From positions 1 through 9,257 of the forward strand of contig JBBRTW010000279.1 in the NCBI GenBank assembly GCA_038244055.1: a DNA stretch of 9,257 bases. Direction: 5' to 3'. Shown piece after piece: positions 1 to 5,187 of the stretch. Under the pieces are notes generated by a model. The model saw only the letters and a list, made by a program, of their open reading frames with translations. It was not told the origin of the DNA and ran no database searches. Position numbers and translations under genes: made by a program. Within the stretch, counting starts at the first letter, position 1. Each line of letters starts with the position of its first letter. Source of the DNA: DASPKW01 sp038244055. Its GTDB lineage: Bacteria > Planctomycetota > Phycisphaerae > Tepidisphaerales > Tepidisphaeraceae.

Positions 1-170
1 AACCCTGAACCCTGAACCCTAAAACCCTAAACCCTAAACCCTAAACCCTGAACCCTGAACCCTGAACCCTGAACCCTGAACCCTAAAACCCTAAACCCTA
101 AACCCTGAACCCTGAACCCTGAACCCTAAACCCTGAACCCTGAACCGTGAACCCTGAACCGTGAACCCTC
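1..170. repeat. Tandem heptamer array AACCCTR, about 24 units
   Basis: The stretch consists of AACCCT units separated by one base, G or A, so the period is 7 bp. Two spacings are 8 bp (near 15-23 and 79-87). I count 24 units. The last few include AACCGT variants, and the array ends in a C-rich run at 169-176. Units with A and units with G fall in blocks, which suggests local duplication. The array runs off the left edge, so its full length is unknown. The reverse strand reads AGGGTTT/AGGGTTC, like plant-type telomere repeats, but the neighbouring genes are bacterial. Function unknown; no ORF here is believable. Confidence 0.95.
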
Positions 171-206
171 CCCCCCTCAAAAAACCGCGCCCATCCCCCA
201 GCTATC

Positions 207-235
207 TTGACAGTCCACCCTCCAAACCGTACCTT
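207..235 (+). promoter_or_regulatory. Possible sigma70-type promoter upstream of rpmF
   Basis: A perfect TTGACA (207-212) is followed by a 17-base spacer and TACCTT (230-235), which matches only 3 of 6 positions of the -10 consensus. Transcription would start near 242, only about 9 bases before a strong intrinsic terminator hairpin. Either the site drives an attenuated leader into the rpmF-fab operon, or the -35 match is chance. Confidence is low because the -10 is weak. Confidence 0.35.
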
Positions 236-250
236 AATTCCCCACGCCAG

Positions 251-280
251 CGGCGGGTTTATTCCCGCCGTTGTTTTTTA
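251..280 (+). terminator. Intrinsic terminator ahead of rpmF
   Basis: A perfect 7-bp GC-rich stem, CGGCGGG (251-257) and CCCGCCG (264-270), has a 6-base loop (TTTATT) and is followed by TTGTTTTTTA. This is a textbook Rho-independent terminator on the + strand. It may end a gene lying left of the window, or act as an attenuator for the rpmF operon if the site at 207-235 is a real promoter. Confidence 0.75.
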
Positions 281-300
281 TCACCTGGCAGAGTCAGAAA

Positions 301-325
301 CCGGCCCCGGCGAGCGCTGGGGCGG
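301..325 (+). promoter_or_regulatory. GC-rich hairpin in the rpmF 5' leader
   Basis: Bases 301-303 and 305-311 can pair with 316-322 and 323-325, giving a 10-bp stem with one G·U pair, one bulged G (304) and a GAGC tetraloop. It lies 13 bases upstream of the rpmF Shine-Dalgarno sequence. No U-tract follows, so it is not a terminator. It could be a leader structure or part of a regulator with the terminator at 251-280. Known ribosomal-protein leader families were not recognised. Confidence 0.35.
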
Positions 326-349
326 TTAAAGTGGCCATAGGAGCCCGTT

Positions 350-535
350 ATGCAGCCCGTTCAAAAGATCAGCAAGATGCGCAAGCGCAAGCGCCGTTCG
401 CACCACGCTTTGCGCCCGACGCACTATGTGCGTTGCCCCCAGTGCGGCAGCGCCAAACTGCCGCACGCCGCCTGCGACAACTGCGGCTTTGTCAATCCCA
501 AGCTCTCCCTCCCGATCGAGCAAGATCAGGAATAG
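350..535 (+). CDS. rpmF: 50S ribosomal protein L32
   Basis: This is a 61-residue structural protein of the large ribosomal subunit. The N-terminal half is very basic (KISKMRKRKRRSHHAL, about residues 6-21), as in L32, where a PKRKxSKSRxxxRRSH pattern is typical. It is followed by a four-cysteine zinc ribbon, CPQC at 29-32 and CDNC at 42-45, so this is the zinc-binding form. The length is normal for L32. The start ATG has a good Shine-Dalgarno AGGAG at 339-343 with 6-base spacing. rpmF directly before plsX is a widely conserved arrangement, though the DUF177/YceD gene that often precedes rpmF is absent from the visible 349 bases upstream. Identification is secure. Confidence 0.95.
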   Translation: MQPVQKISKMRKRKRRSHHALRPTHYVRCPQCGSAKLPHAACDNCGFVNPKLSLPIEQDQE

Positions 536-543
536 TTTCGAGA

Positions 544-613
544 TGCGGGTTGCGAATTGCGAGTTGATTTCGACTCCGCATTTCCTCGCAACTCACAACT
601 CGCAACTCGCAAC
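544..613. repeat. Facing heptamer arrays in the rpmF-plsX spacer
   Basis: Three units of TGCGRRT lie at 544-564 and four units of CTCGCAA (one reading CTCACAA) at 585-612. The two arrays are reverse complements of each other. Bases 549-566 match the complement of 596-613 at 17 of 18 positions, so a long stem with a loop of about 29 bases can form in RNA or as a cruciform. It ends 10 bases before the plsX Shine-Dalgarno sequence. There is no U-tract. Confidence 0.85.
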
Positions 614-623
614 TTCTCCCACA

Positions 624-629
624 AAGGAG
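624..629 (+). promoter_or_regulatory. Ribosome binding site fixing the plsX GTG start
   Basis: AAGGAG lies 8 bases before the GTG at 638. It decides the start: the upstream in-frame ATG at 557 lies inside the heptamer repeat and would add 27 residues encoded by repeat sequence that no PlsX has. Confidence 0.85.
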
Positions 630-637
630 CCTCTCCG

Positions 638-1657
638 GTGCGCGCCGCGGTCGATGTCATGGGTGGGGATCATGCTCCCGCAGCCATTCTTAAAGGCTGC
701 TGGGACGCCGCGCCTTTGCTGGACTCCGGGGATGTGATTCTGCTGGTCGGCGATGACAAGATCATTCGCGAAGGGCTTGAAGCCAGTGGCCTGAGTCCCG
801 AGAAAAAAAAACTCTATCAGGTCGTCCACACCACCCAGGTCATCTCCATGGATGATTCGCCGGTGGATGCGATTCGCGCCAAGCCGGATTCATCGATTTC
901 CGTTATGTGCAAGCTGGCCTCCAAGGGCGAGGCCGATGTGGTGATTTCGGCCGGGAATACCGGGGCGTGCGTCGCCGCCGCCCAGTTGCGCATGCGGACG
1001 CTTGCGGGTGTCGCCCGTCCGGGAATTGCCGTGGTTTTGCCCACATTTCACGGCCCGGTGGTGATCTGCGACGTCGGCGCTAATATCACGCCGCAGCCTC
1101 GTCATCTCCAGCAATACGCCATCATGGCCTCAGCCTACACCCAGGCCGTCTGCGGCGTCTCCAATGCCCGCGTCGGCCTGCTGTCGATCGGGGAGGAAGA
1201 TGCGAAGGGCACGGCCATCGTCAAAGAATCCCGAAAATTGATGCGGGATGAGGAACAGATCAATTTCATCGGCAACGTCGAGGGGCGGGATCTTTTTAAG
1301 GGCGTGGTGGATGTGGTGGTTTGCGATGGCTTTGTAGGGAATATCGTCCTGAAATTCACCGAAGGCATGGCCGAGGGCCTTTTCCAGACCATCGTCTCCG
1401 AAGTGCAGGAAGCCGACCCCGAAATGCTCGCCCGGCTCGGGCCGATGATCAAAAATTTGAAGGCCAAGCACGATTGGCGCGAATACGGTGGCGCGCCGCT
1501 CCTGGGCGTGAACGGTTATTGCCTGATTTGCCATGGCCGCTCCGATGCGCGGGCGATCATGAACGCTATCCGCGTGGGGAAACAGTTGCATAACAGCGGG
1601 ATCAACGCCAAGATCGTCGAAAGCGTCAGCAAGAGCGTCCCGGCCGAAGAAGGATAA
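638..1657 (+). CDS. plsX: Phosphate acyltransferase PlsX
   Basis: PlsX converts acyl-ACP and phosphate to acyl-phosphate, the donor for PlsY in the first step of phospholipid synthesis. It is a peripheral membrane or cytosolic enzyme. With the GTG start the protein has 339 residues, normal for the family, and opens with MRAAVDVMGGDHAP, matching the conserved PlsX N-terminus. Other family signatures are SAGNTGA (about 104-110), CDVGAN (144-149), LSIGEEDAKGT (182-192), GNVEGRD (212-218), VVCDGFVGNIVLK (227-239) and YGGAPLLGV (283-291). It lies 102 bases after rpmF, separated by a heptamer hairpin, and 93 bases before fabH. It is probably cotranscribed with both, since no good promoter is seen in either spacer. 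Confidence 0.96.
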   Translation: MRAAVDVMGGDHAPAAILKGCWDAAPLLDSGDVILLVGDDKIIREGLEASGLSPEKKKLYQVVHTTQVISMDDSPVDAIRAKPDSSISVMCKLASKGEADVVISAGNTGACVAAAQLRMRTLAGVARPGIAVVLPTFHGPVVICDVGANITPQPRHLQQYAIMASAYTQAVCGVSNARVGLLSIGEEDAKGTAIVKESRKLMRDEEQINFIGNVEGRDLFKGVVDVVVCDGFVGNIVLKFTEGMAEGLFQTIVSEVQEADPEMLARLGPMIKNLKAKHDWREYGGAPLLGVNGYCLICHGRSDARAIMNAIRVGKQLHNSGINAKIVESVSKSVPAEEG

Positions 1658-1660
1658 CTA

Positions 1661-1740
1661 ACGCAAAAAACGTAAGCCAAAAAACGTAAAGGAGTTGGAG
1701 CGCGAGCCCTTCCCTTTATGTTTTATGTCTTTATGTTTTA
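1661..1740. repeat. Inverted A/T-rich heptamer repeats in the plsX-fabH spacer
   Basis: The left part carries ACGCAAA, ACGTAAG and ACGTAAA units. The right part carries three TTTATGT heptamers (1715-1721, 1722-1728, 1730-1736) plus a partial one. The two sides are near reverse complements. AAAACGTAAAGG (1681-1692) can pair completely in RNA with CCTTTATGTTTT (1713-1724), with one G·U pair. The repeats end 10 bases before the fabH start. An AAAGGAG at 1688-1694 looks like a Shine-Dalgarno but has no start codon at a usable distance. Confidence 0.8.
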
Positions 1741-1750
1741 GCCTACTCAC

Positions 1751-2740
1751 ATGCCCACTATTTACGGAGCCATTGTCGCCGGCACAGGCAGTTGCCTGCC
1801 CGAAAAACGGATGACCAACGACGATCTGTCGAAGCTGGTCGATACCAATGACGAGTGGATCGTCCAGCGCACCGGCATCAAGGAGCGCCGGGTGGTCGTC
1901 GAGGGGGAGACGACCGCCAGCCTGTCCACGACCGCCGCGAAGCGGGCGCTGGACATGGCCGGTATCCCGGCCAGCGAGCTGGATCTGGTGATCGTGGCAA
2001 CGGTCACTCCGGAAATGGCCTTTCCATCAACCGCCTGTTTCGTGGCCGCCGCCCTGGGGCTGAAGAGCACGCCGGCGTTTGATATGTCGGCGGCCTGCAG
2101 CGGGTTTTTGTATGCCCTGACCGTCGGCGCGAATTTCATCAAGTCGGGAATGTACAAGACCGTGCTGGTCATCGGGGCGGAGACGCTGTCGCGGGTGATC
2201 GATTACACCGATCGCGGATCGTGCATTCTTTTCGGCGACGGCGCGGGGGCGGCCATTCTCAAGCAGACGAATGACCCGAAGAAGGGCGTGATTTATACCT
2301 CCCTTCACGCCGATGGCTCGGGCGCGGAAGTGATGACGCTGAGACCGGGGAGCCGCCATCCCATTTGCGCGGAGTTGATCGCCTCCCGGGACCAGTACAT
2401 GAAGATTCGCGGCCGCGAGGTTTACAAGTTCGCGGTGACCAAGTTCGGCGAACTGATTGAAGATGCGATGCGGAAGGTCGAGATCACGAAGGAGCAGGTC
2501 AAGCTGATCGTGCCGCATCAGGTGAACCAGCGAATCATCGACTCGGCCATCGAAAAGCTCGGTCTGCCGGTGGAGAAGGTTTTTGTGAATATCGACCGTT
2601 ACGGCAATACCTCGGCGGCGTCGATTCCGATCGCGCTGGATGAGGCGTGGCGGGCGGGAAAGATTCAGCCGGGCGACTACGTTGTGTTTGTCGCGTTCGG
2701 GGCGGGACTGACCTGGGCGAATGCCGTCCTCAAAGCATGA
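1751..2740 (+). CDS. fabH: Beta-ketoacyl-ACP synthase III
   Basis: FabH starts type II fatty-acid synthesis in the cytosol by condensing an acyl-CoA (usually acetyl-CoA) with malonyl-ACP. The 329-residue product is slightly longer than E. coli FabH. The thiolase-fold catalytic triad is visible: Cys116 in AACSGFLYAL, His256 in PHQVNQRI and Asn286 in RYGNTSAASIP. Other signatures are NDEWIVQRTGIKERR (33-47), which is typical of FabH near the substrate pocket, and FGDGAGAAIL (161-170). The start ATG fits the family N-terminus but has no clear Shine-Dalgarno; the bases before it are the TTTATGT repeat. It sits between plsX and fabD in the conserved fab order. Substrate preference (straight or branched starter) cannot be read from the sequence. 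Confidence 0.97.
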   Translation: MPTIYGAIVAGTGSCLPEKRMTNDDLSKLVDTNDEWIVQRTGIKERRVVVEGETTASLSTTAAKRALDMAGIPASELDLVIVATVTPEMAFPSTACFVAAALGLKSTPAFDMSAACSGFLYALTVGANFIKSGMYKTVLVIGAETLSRVIDYTDRGSCILFGDGAGAAILKQTNDPKKGVIYTSLHADGSGAEVMTLRPGSRHPICAELIASRDQYMKIRGREVYKFAVTKFGELIEDAMRKVEITKEQVKLIVPHQVNQRIIDSAIEKLGLPVEKVFVNIDRYGNTSAASIPIALDEAWRAGKIQPGDYVVFVAFGAGLTWANAVLKA

Positions 2741-2754
2741 ACTTTAGGTCCTTC

Positions 2755-2802
2755 GAAGTCAGGTGACATCGAAGTCAGGCGACATCGAAGCCGGGTGCCA
2801 TG
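2755..2802. repeat. Three tandem 16-bp repeats in the fabH-fabD spacer
   Basis: Units lie at 2755-2770 (GAAGTCAGGTGACATC), 2771-2786 (one base different) and 2787-2802 (GAAGCCGGGTGCCATG, more diverged). They begin 14 bases after the fabH stop. The third unit creates the ATG at 2800 and the ATG-containing context that lengthens the fabD frame upstream; neither is a likely start. Function unknown. Confidence 0.9.
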
Positions 2803-2808
2803 CTTAGA

Positions 2809-2854
2809 CCCGCCGCCAGCGACGTCCCCAGACAATCAATCGAAAATCGGCGGG
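2809..2854 (+). promoter_or_regulatory. Weak candidate hairpin upstream of fabD
   Basis: CCCGCCG (2809-2815) and CGGCGGG (2848-2854) are a perfect 7-bp inverted repeat with a 32-base loop. The long loop and lack of a U-tract make a role uncertain, and chance pairing in GC-rich DNA is possible. Confidence 0.25.
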
Positions 2855-2902
2855 GATAAGCATGTCTTTCGACAGCAAGCAGATTTTGGAAGCAAAGAGA
2901 CC

Positions 2903-3838
2903 ATGTCCAAACCAACCTACATCCTCTGTCCCGGCCAAGGCGCTCAGCAAGTCGGCATGGGGAAGGATTTCTACGAAAAATCCCCGGCCGCCAAATCCCT
3001 GTATGACCGCGCGGCCGCCATCCTCGGATTCGATCTGGCATCCCTCTGCTTCTCCGGCCCCGAAGAGCGCCTGAATCAGACCGATATTTCCCAGCCGGCG
3101 ATCTATGTGACCAGCCTCGCCAGTTTCGCCGCCGCCAAAGACGCCGGCCTGCTTTCCACCGATGGTGCAACCTTCGCCGGATTATCTTTGGGCGAATATA
3201 CGGCTCTGCACCTGGCAGGTGTGTTTGACTTTGAGACCGGTTTGAAACTGGTTGCAGCCCGCGGCCGCTACATGCAGGAGGCGGCCGTCGCCACGCCCAG
3301 CGGGATGGTCGCGATCATGGGCGCTGATGAAACCGCCATCTTGCAACTCTGCGAAGAAAATGCCGCCGGCGAAATCCTCGTGCCGGCCAATTTCAACGCT
3401 CCGGGCCAGATCGTGGTCAGCGGCTCGCTCGGGGCCTGTGAGCGGGCACTGAAGGCGGCGGAGGCCAAGGGATTCAAGGCGATCGCCCTGAAAGTGGCAG
3501 GGGCCTTCCACAGTCCGATCATGCAGCCCGGCGCGGATCGCATGAAGGCGGAACTGGACATGGCCGCCTTCCATACCCCCGCCGCCACCGTTTTCTCCAA
3601 CGTCACCGCCAAGCCGCATACGGATATCGAATCGATCAAGCGGCTGCTGGTGGATCAAATCGTCAAACCTGTTCGCTGGGAACAGACGATGCAGCATTTG
3701 ATAACCACGACGCCCGATGCCCGGTTTGTTGAGCTCGCTCCCGGGCGAACCCTGGCGGGGCTGGCCAAGCGCATTAACCGCCGGTTGCCGGTGGAATCTT
3801 TTGCAACGGCCGATACCCTGACACCTAAGACATTGTAA
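2903..3838 (+). CDS. fabD: Malonyl-CoA:ACP transacylase
   Basis: FabD transfers malonyl from CoA to AcpP, supplying the extender unit for FabH and FabF. From the ATG at 2903 the protein has 311 residues, the normal length, and opens with MSKPTYILCPGQGAQQVGMG, the conserved oxyanion-loop region. The nucleophile is Ser95 in GLSLGEYTAL (the common form is GHSLGE, so a Leu replaces His next to the serine, a variant I believe occurs in other FabDs). Arg120 (AARGRYMQEA) binds the malonyl carboxylate, and His203 (AGAFHSPIM) is the catalytic partner. The frame is open back to an ATG at 2795, but those 36 extra residues overlap the 16-bp repeat and resemble nothing in the family. The Shine-Dalgarno (AAAGAGA, 2895-2901 region) is weak. 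Confidence 0.96.
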   Translation: MSKPTYILCPGQGAQQVGMGKDFYEKSPAAKSLYDRAAAILGFDLASLCFSGPEERLNQTDISQPAIYVTSLASFAAAKDAGLLSTDGATFAGLSLGEYTALHLAGVFDFETGLKLVAARGRYMQEAAVATPSGMVAIMGADETAILQLCEENAAGEILVPANFNAPGQIVVSGSLGACERALKAAEAKGFKAIALKVAGAFHSPIMQPGADRMKAELDMAAFHTPAATVFSNVTAKPHTDIESIKRLLVDQIVKPVRWEQTMQHLITTTPDARFVELAPGRTLAGLAKRINRRLPVESFATADTLTPKTL

Positions 3839-3853
3839 ACCATGCTCCCGTGA

Positions 3854-3948
3854 CACGGCCGTCCCGGCCGTGCAGGCGGCTCTCGAATTTGAACTGCTGG
3901 GCTGATAATTTGAACTTTCGAGCCGTCAGCATGGGCGAGACGCCCATG
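3854..3948. repeat. Paired REP-like palindromes in the fabD-fabG spacer
   Basis: Two palindromes share an 8-3-8 layout: CACGGCCG-TCC-CGGCCGTG at 3854-3872 and CATGGGCG-AGA-CGCCCATG at 3930-3948. TGACAC overlaps the start of the first (3851-3856) and the end of the second (3947-3952, ATGACAC). Between them is a second, imperfect inverted repeat (GGCTCTCGAA at 3878-3887, TTCGAGCC at 3917-3924) and a 10-bp direct repeat AATTTGAACT (3886-3895 and 3907-3916). The paired arrangement resembles the REP/BIME elements of other bacteria. There is no transposase nearby. Confidence 0.75.
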
Positions 3949-3960
3949 ACACGATCAAGC

Positions 3961-3995
3961 ACTCAATACTCAGGACGCAGCACTCAGGACTGACC
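3961..3995. repeat. Heptamer array ACTCAGG directly before fabG
   Basis: Five units run without a gap: ACTCAAT, ACTCAGG, ACGCAGC, ACTCAGG and ACTGACC. The array ends 3 bases before the fabG ATG. The AGGA spanning the last unit boundary (3986-3989) lies 9 bases from the ATG and is the only Shine-Dalgarno-like sequence, so the repeat appears to supply the ribosome binding site. Confidence 0.8.
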
Positions 3996-3998
3996 TAT

Positions 3999-4742
3999 AT
4001 GACAGAAAAACGCGTCGCACTCGTCACAGGTGGCTCCCGGGGCATTGGGGCCGCCATCGTTCAGCGCCTGGCCAAGGATGGGCTGCATGTGGTTGCGCTG
4101 GCGCGGTCGGCCGACAAGCTTGCGGCGCTGGTCTCGCAGATCACCGCTGAAGGGGGCTCCGCCGAGGCGCTTTCGTGCGATATTTCGGATTCGGCCGCCC
4201 TGACGGCCGCGGTTGAGAAAGTCATCGATACCCATGGCCACCTGGATGTGCTGGTCAATAACGCGGGCATCACCAAGGATGGCCTGATTTTGCGCATGGA
4301 TGATGAGGATTTTGACTCGGTCATTACCACCAACCTCAAATCCGCCTTCGTCGCCATTCGCTCGGCCGCCCGGAGCATGATCCGCCTCAAGGGCATCGGC
4401 GGGCGGATCATCAATATCTCCTCGGTGGCGGGCGTGGCCGGCAATGCCGGGCAGGCCAATTACGCCGCCTCCAAGGCCGGGCTGATCGGGCTTTCGAAGT
4501 CGGTGGCCAAGGAACTGGCGGGCAAAGCGGTGACGTGTAATGTTGTCGCACCCGGCTTTATCACGACGGATATGACCGATGTCCTGCCCGATTCGATCAA
4601 GGATCTGGCCAAGAGCCACATCCCCCTCAAACGTTTCGGTCAACCGGCCGAAATCGCGGCGGCGGTGTCGTTTCTGTCCTCGGCGGATGCTTCCTACATC
4701 ACCGGGCAGGTGCTGTGCGTGGATGGCGGGATGGTGATGTAA
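3999..4742 (+). CDS. fabG: 3-oxoacyl-ACP reductase
   Basis: FabG reduces beta-ketoacyl-ACP to beta-hydroxyacyl-ACP, normally with NADPH, in each elongation round. The 247-residue product is a classical short-chain dehydrogenase. It has the Rossmann motif TGGSRGIG (10-17), an Arg after the second strand (ALARSADK, 33-40), NNAG (87-90), and the catalytic residues Asn112, Ser142 (INISSVAG), Tyr155 and Lys159 (YAASK). The C-terminus TGQVLCVDGGMVM matches FabG. Its position in the fab order makes FabG more likely than another short-chain dehydrogenase. It lies 160 bases after fabD, in a spacer full of palindromes and heptamers, and 201 bases before acpP. Confidence 0.96.
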   Translation: MTEKRVALVTGGSRGIGAAIVQRLAKDGLHVVALARSADKLAALVSQITAEGGSAEALSCDISDSAALTAAVEKVIDTHGHLDVLVNNAGITKDGLILRMDDEDFDSVITTNLKSAFVAIRSAARSMIRLKGIGGRIINISSVAGVAGNAGQANYAASKAGLIGLSKSVAKELAGKAVTCNVVAPGFITTDMTDVLPDSIKDLAKSHIPLKRFGQPAEIAAAVSFLSSADASYITGQVLCVDGGMVM

Positions 4743-4748
4743 AGGGCA

Positions 4749-4777
4749 TTGACCCATCCTGGAGAACATGATAAATT
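4749..4777 (+). promoter_or_regulatory. Candidate distal promoter for acpP
   Basis: TTGACC (4749-4754), a 17-base spacer and TAAATT (4772-4777) match the sigma70 consensus at 5 of 6 and 4 of 6 positions. It begins 6 bases after the fabG stop in a locally A/T-rich stretch. It could give acpP-fabF an independent transcript. Confidence 0.4.
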
Positions 4778-4818
4778 AGCTTTTACTAACATTCTGTGGC
4801 GGCGGGATTCCGGGCGCA

Positions 4819-4846
4819 TTGCAAAACACCCTCCCACCGCTATAGT
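4819..4846 (+). promoter_or_regulatory. Candidate proximal promoter for acpP
   Basis: TTGCAA (4819-4824), a 16-base spacer and TATAGT (4841-4846, 5 of 6 consensus matches) predict a start near 4853. The resulting leader would be about 90 bases. A dedicated acpP promoter makes sense because acyl carrier protein is needed in far greater amount than the Fab enzymes. Confidence 0.5.
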
Positions 4847-4850
4847 CTGC

Positions 4851-4910
4851 CGAACCGACCCAGAACGCTCTGGCAATCGGCTTCAGGGCCGGGCCGTGGG
4901 GCTCGGTTCG
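4851..4910 (+). promoter_or_regulatory. Possible structured 5' leader of acpP
   Basis: CGAACCGA (4851-4858) and TCGGTTCG (4903-4910) form a perfect 8-bp closing stem. Inside it CCAGA (4860-4864) and TCTGG (4869-4873) form a hairpin with an ACGC loop. The same 5' arm can instead pair with TCGGCTTC (4877-4884) apart from one bulged C, so two exclusive folds are possible. It begins where the proximal promoter would start transcription. No known riboswitch class was recognised. Confidence 0.4.
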
Positions 4911-4943
4911 CAAGGGATTTGAGAGGTAGCAGGAAAAAAGACC

Positions 4944-5183
4944 ATGGACGAGACCGAACAGAAGGTGATCGAGATCGTAAGCGAACAGATGGGCGTCGAT
5001 AAGAGTGAGATCACTCGCGAAACCCACTTCATCAACGACCTCAACGCGGACAGCCTCGACACCGTCGAGCTGGTGATGGAATTCGAAGACGAATTCGAGC
5101 TTTCCATCCCCGATGAAGAGGCCGAGAAGATCCAGACAGTCGGTCAGGCGATCGACTACATCAAAGAACACTCGAACAAGTAA
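4944..5183 (+). CDS. acpP: Acyl carrier protein
   Basis: AcpP is the small acidic carrier that holds growing acyl chains as thioesters on a phosphopantetheine arm. The 79-residue product is rich in Asp and Glu. It has the attachment site DSLDTVELVMEFEDEF, with Ser37 in the Asp-Ser-Leu motif, and the four-helix pattern of the family (MDETEQKVIEIVSEQMGV at the start, VGQAIDYI near the end). The length is normal. The ATG has a Shine-Dalgarno AGGA at 4931-4934 with 9-base spacing, better than those of fabF or fabH. It follows a spacer with two promoter candidates and a structured leader, and is followed by a strong repeat hairpin before fabF that could protect the 3' end of an acpP-only transcript (inference). 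Confidence 0.98.
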   Translation: MDETEQKVIEIVSEQMGVDKSEITRETHFINDLNADSLDTVELVMEFEDEFELSIPDEEAEKIQTVGQAIDYIKEHSNK

Positions 5184-5187
5184 TCGA

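Noticed and set aside
1..170. CRISPR array or true telomere
   Set aside because: There are no spacers between the 7-bp units, so it is not CRISPR. The sequence continues into a bacterial operon and is not a chromosome end as far as visible.
271..567. A 98-codon frame starting in the terminator U-tract and overlapping rpmF
   Set aside because: It begins inside a terminator and runs in another frame over the clear rpmF gene; composition is Arg/Ala-rich, typical of a shadow frame.
2795..2902. N-terminal extension of FabD from the ATG at 2795
   Set aside because: The extra 36 residues come partly from the 16-bp repeat and match no FabD; the ATG at 2903 gives the canonical N-terminus and length.
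2862..3074. Small 70-residue ORF with a GGGGATAAGC sequence before its ATG, overlapping the start of fabD
   Set aside because: It is out of frame with fabD and overlaps it by about 170 bases; the translation has no recognisable features. A leader peptide cannot be excluded but nothing supports it.
3854..3948. Insertion sequence or MITE
   Set aside because: No transposase and no clear target-site duplication around the whole element; a REP-like pair fits better.
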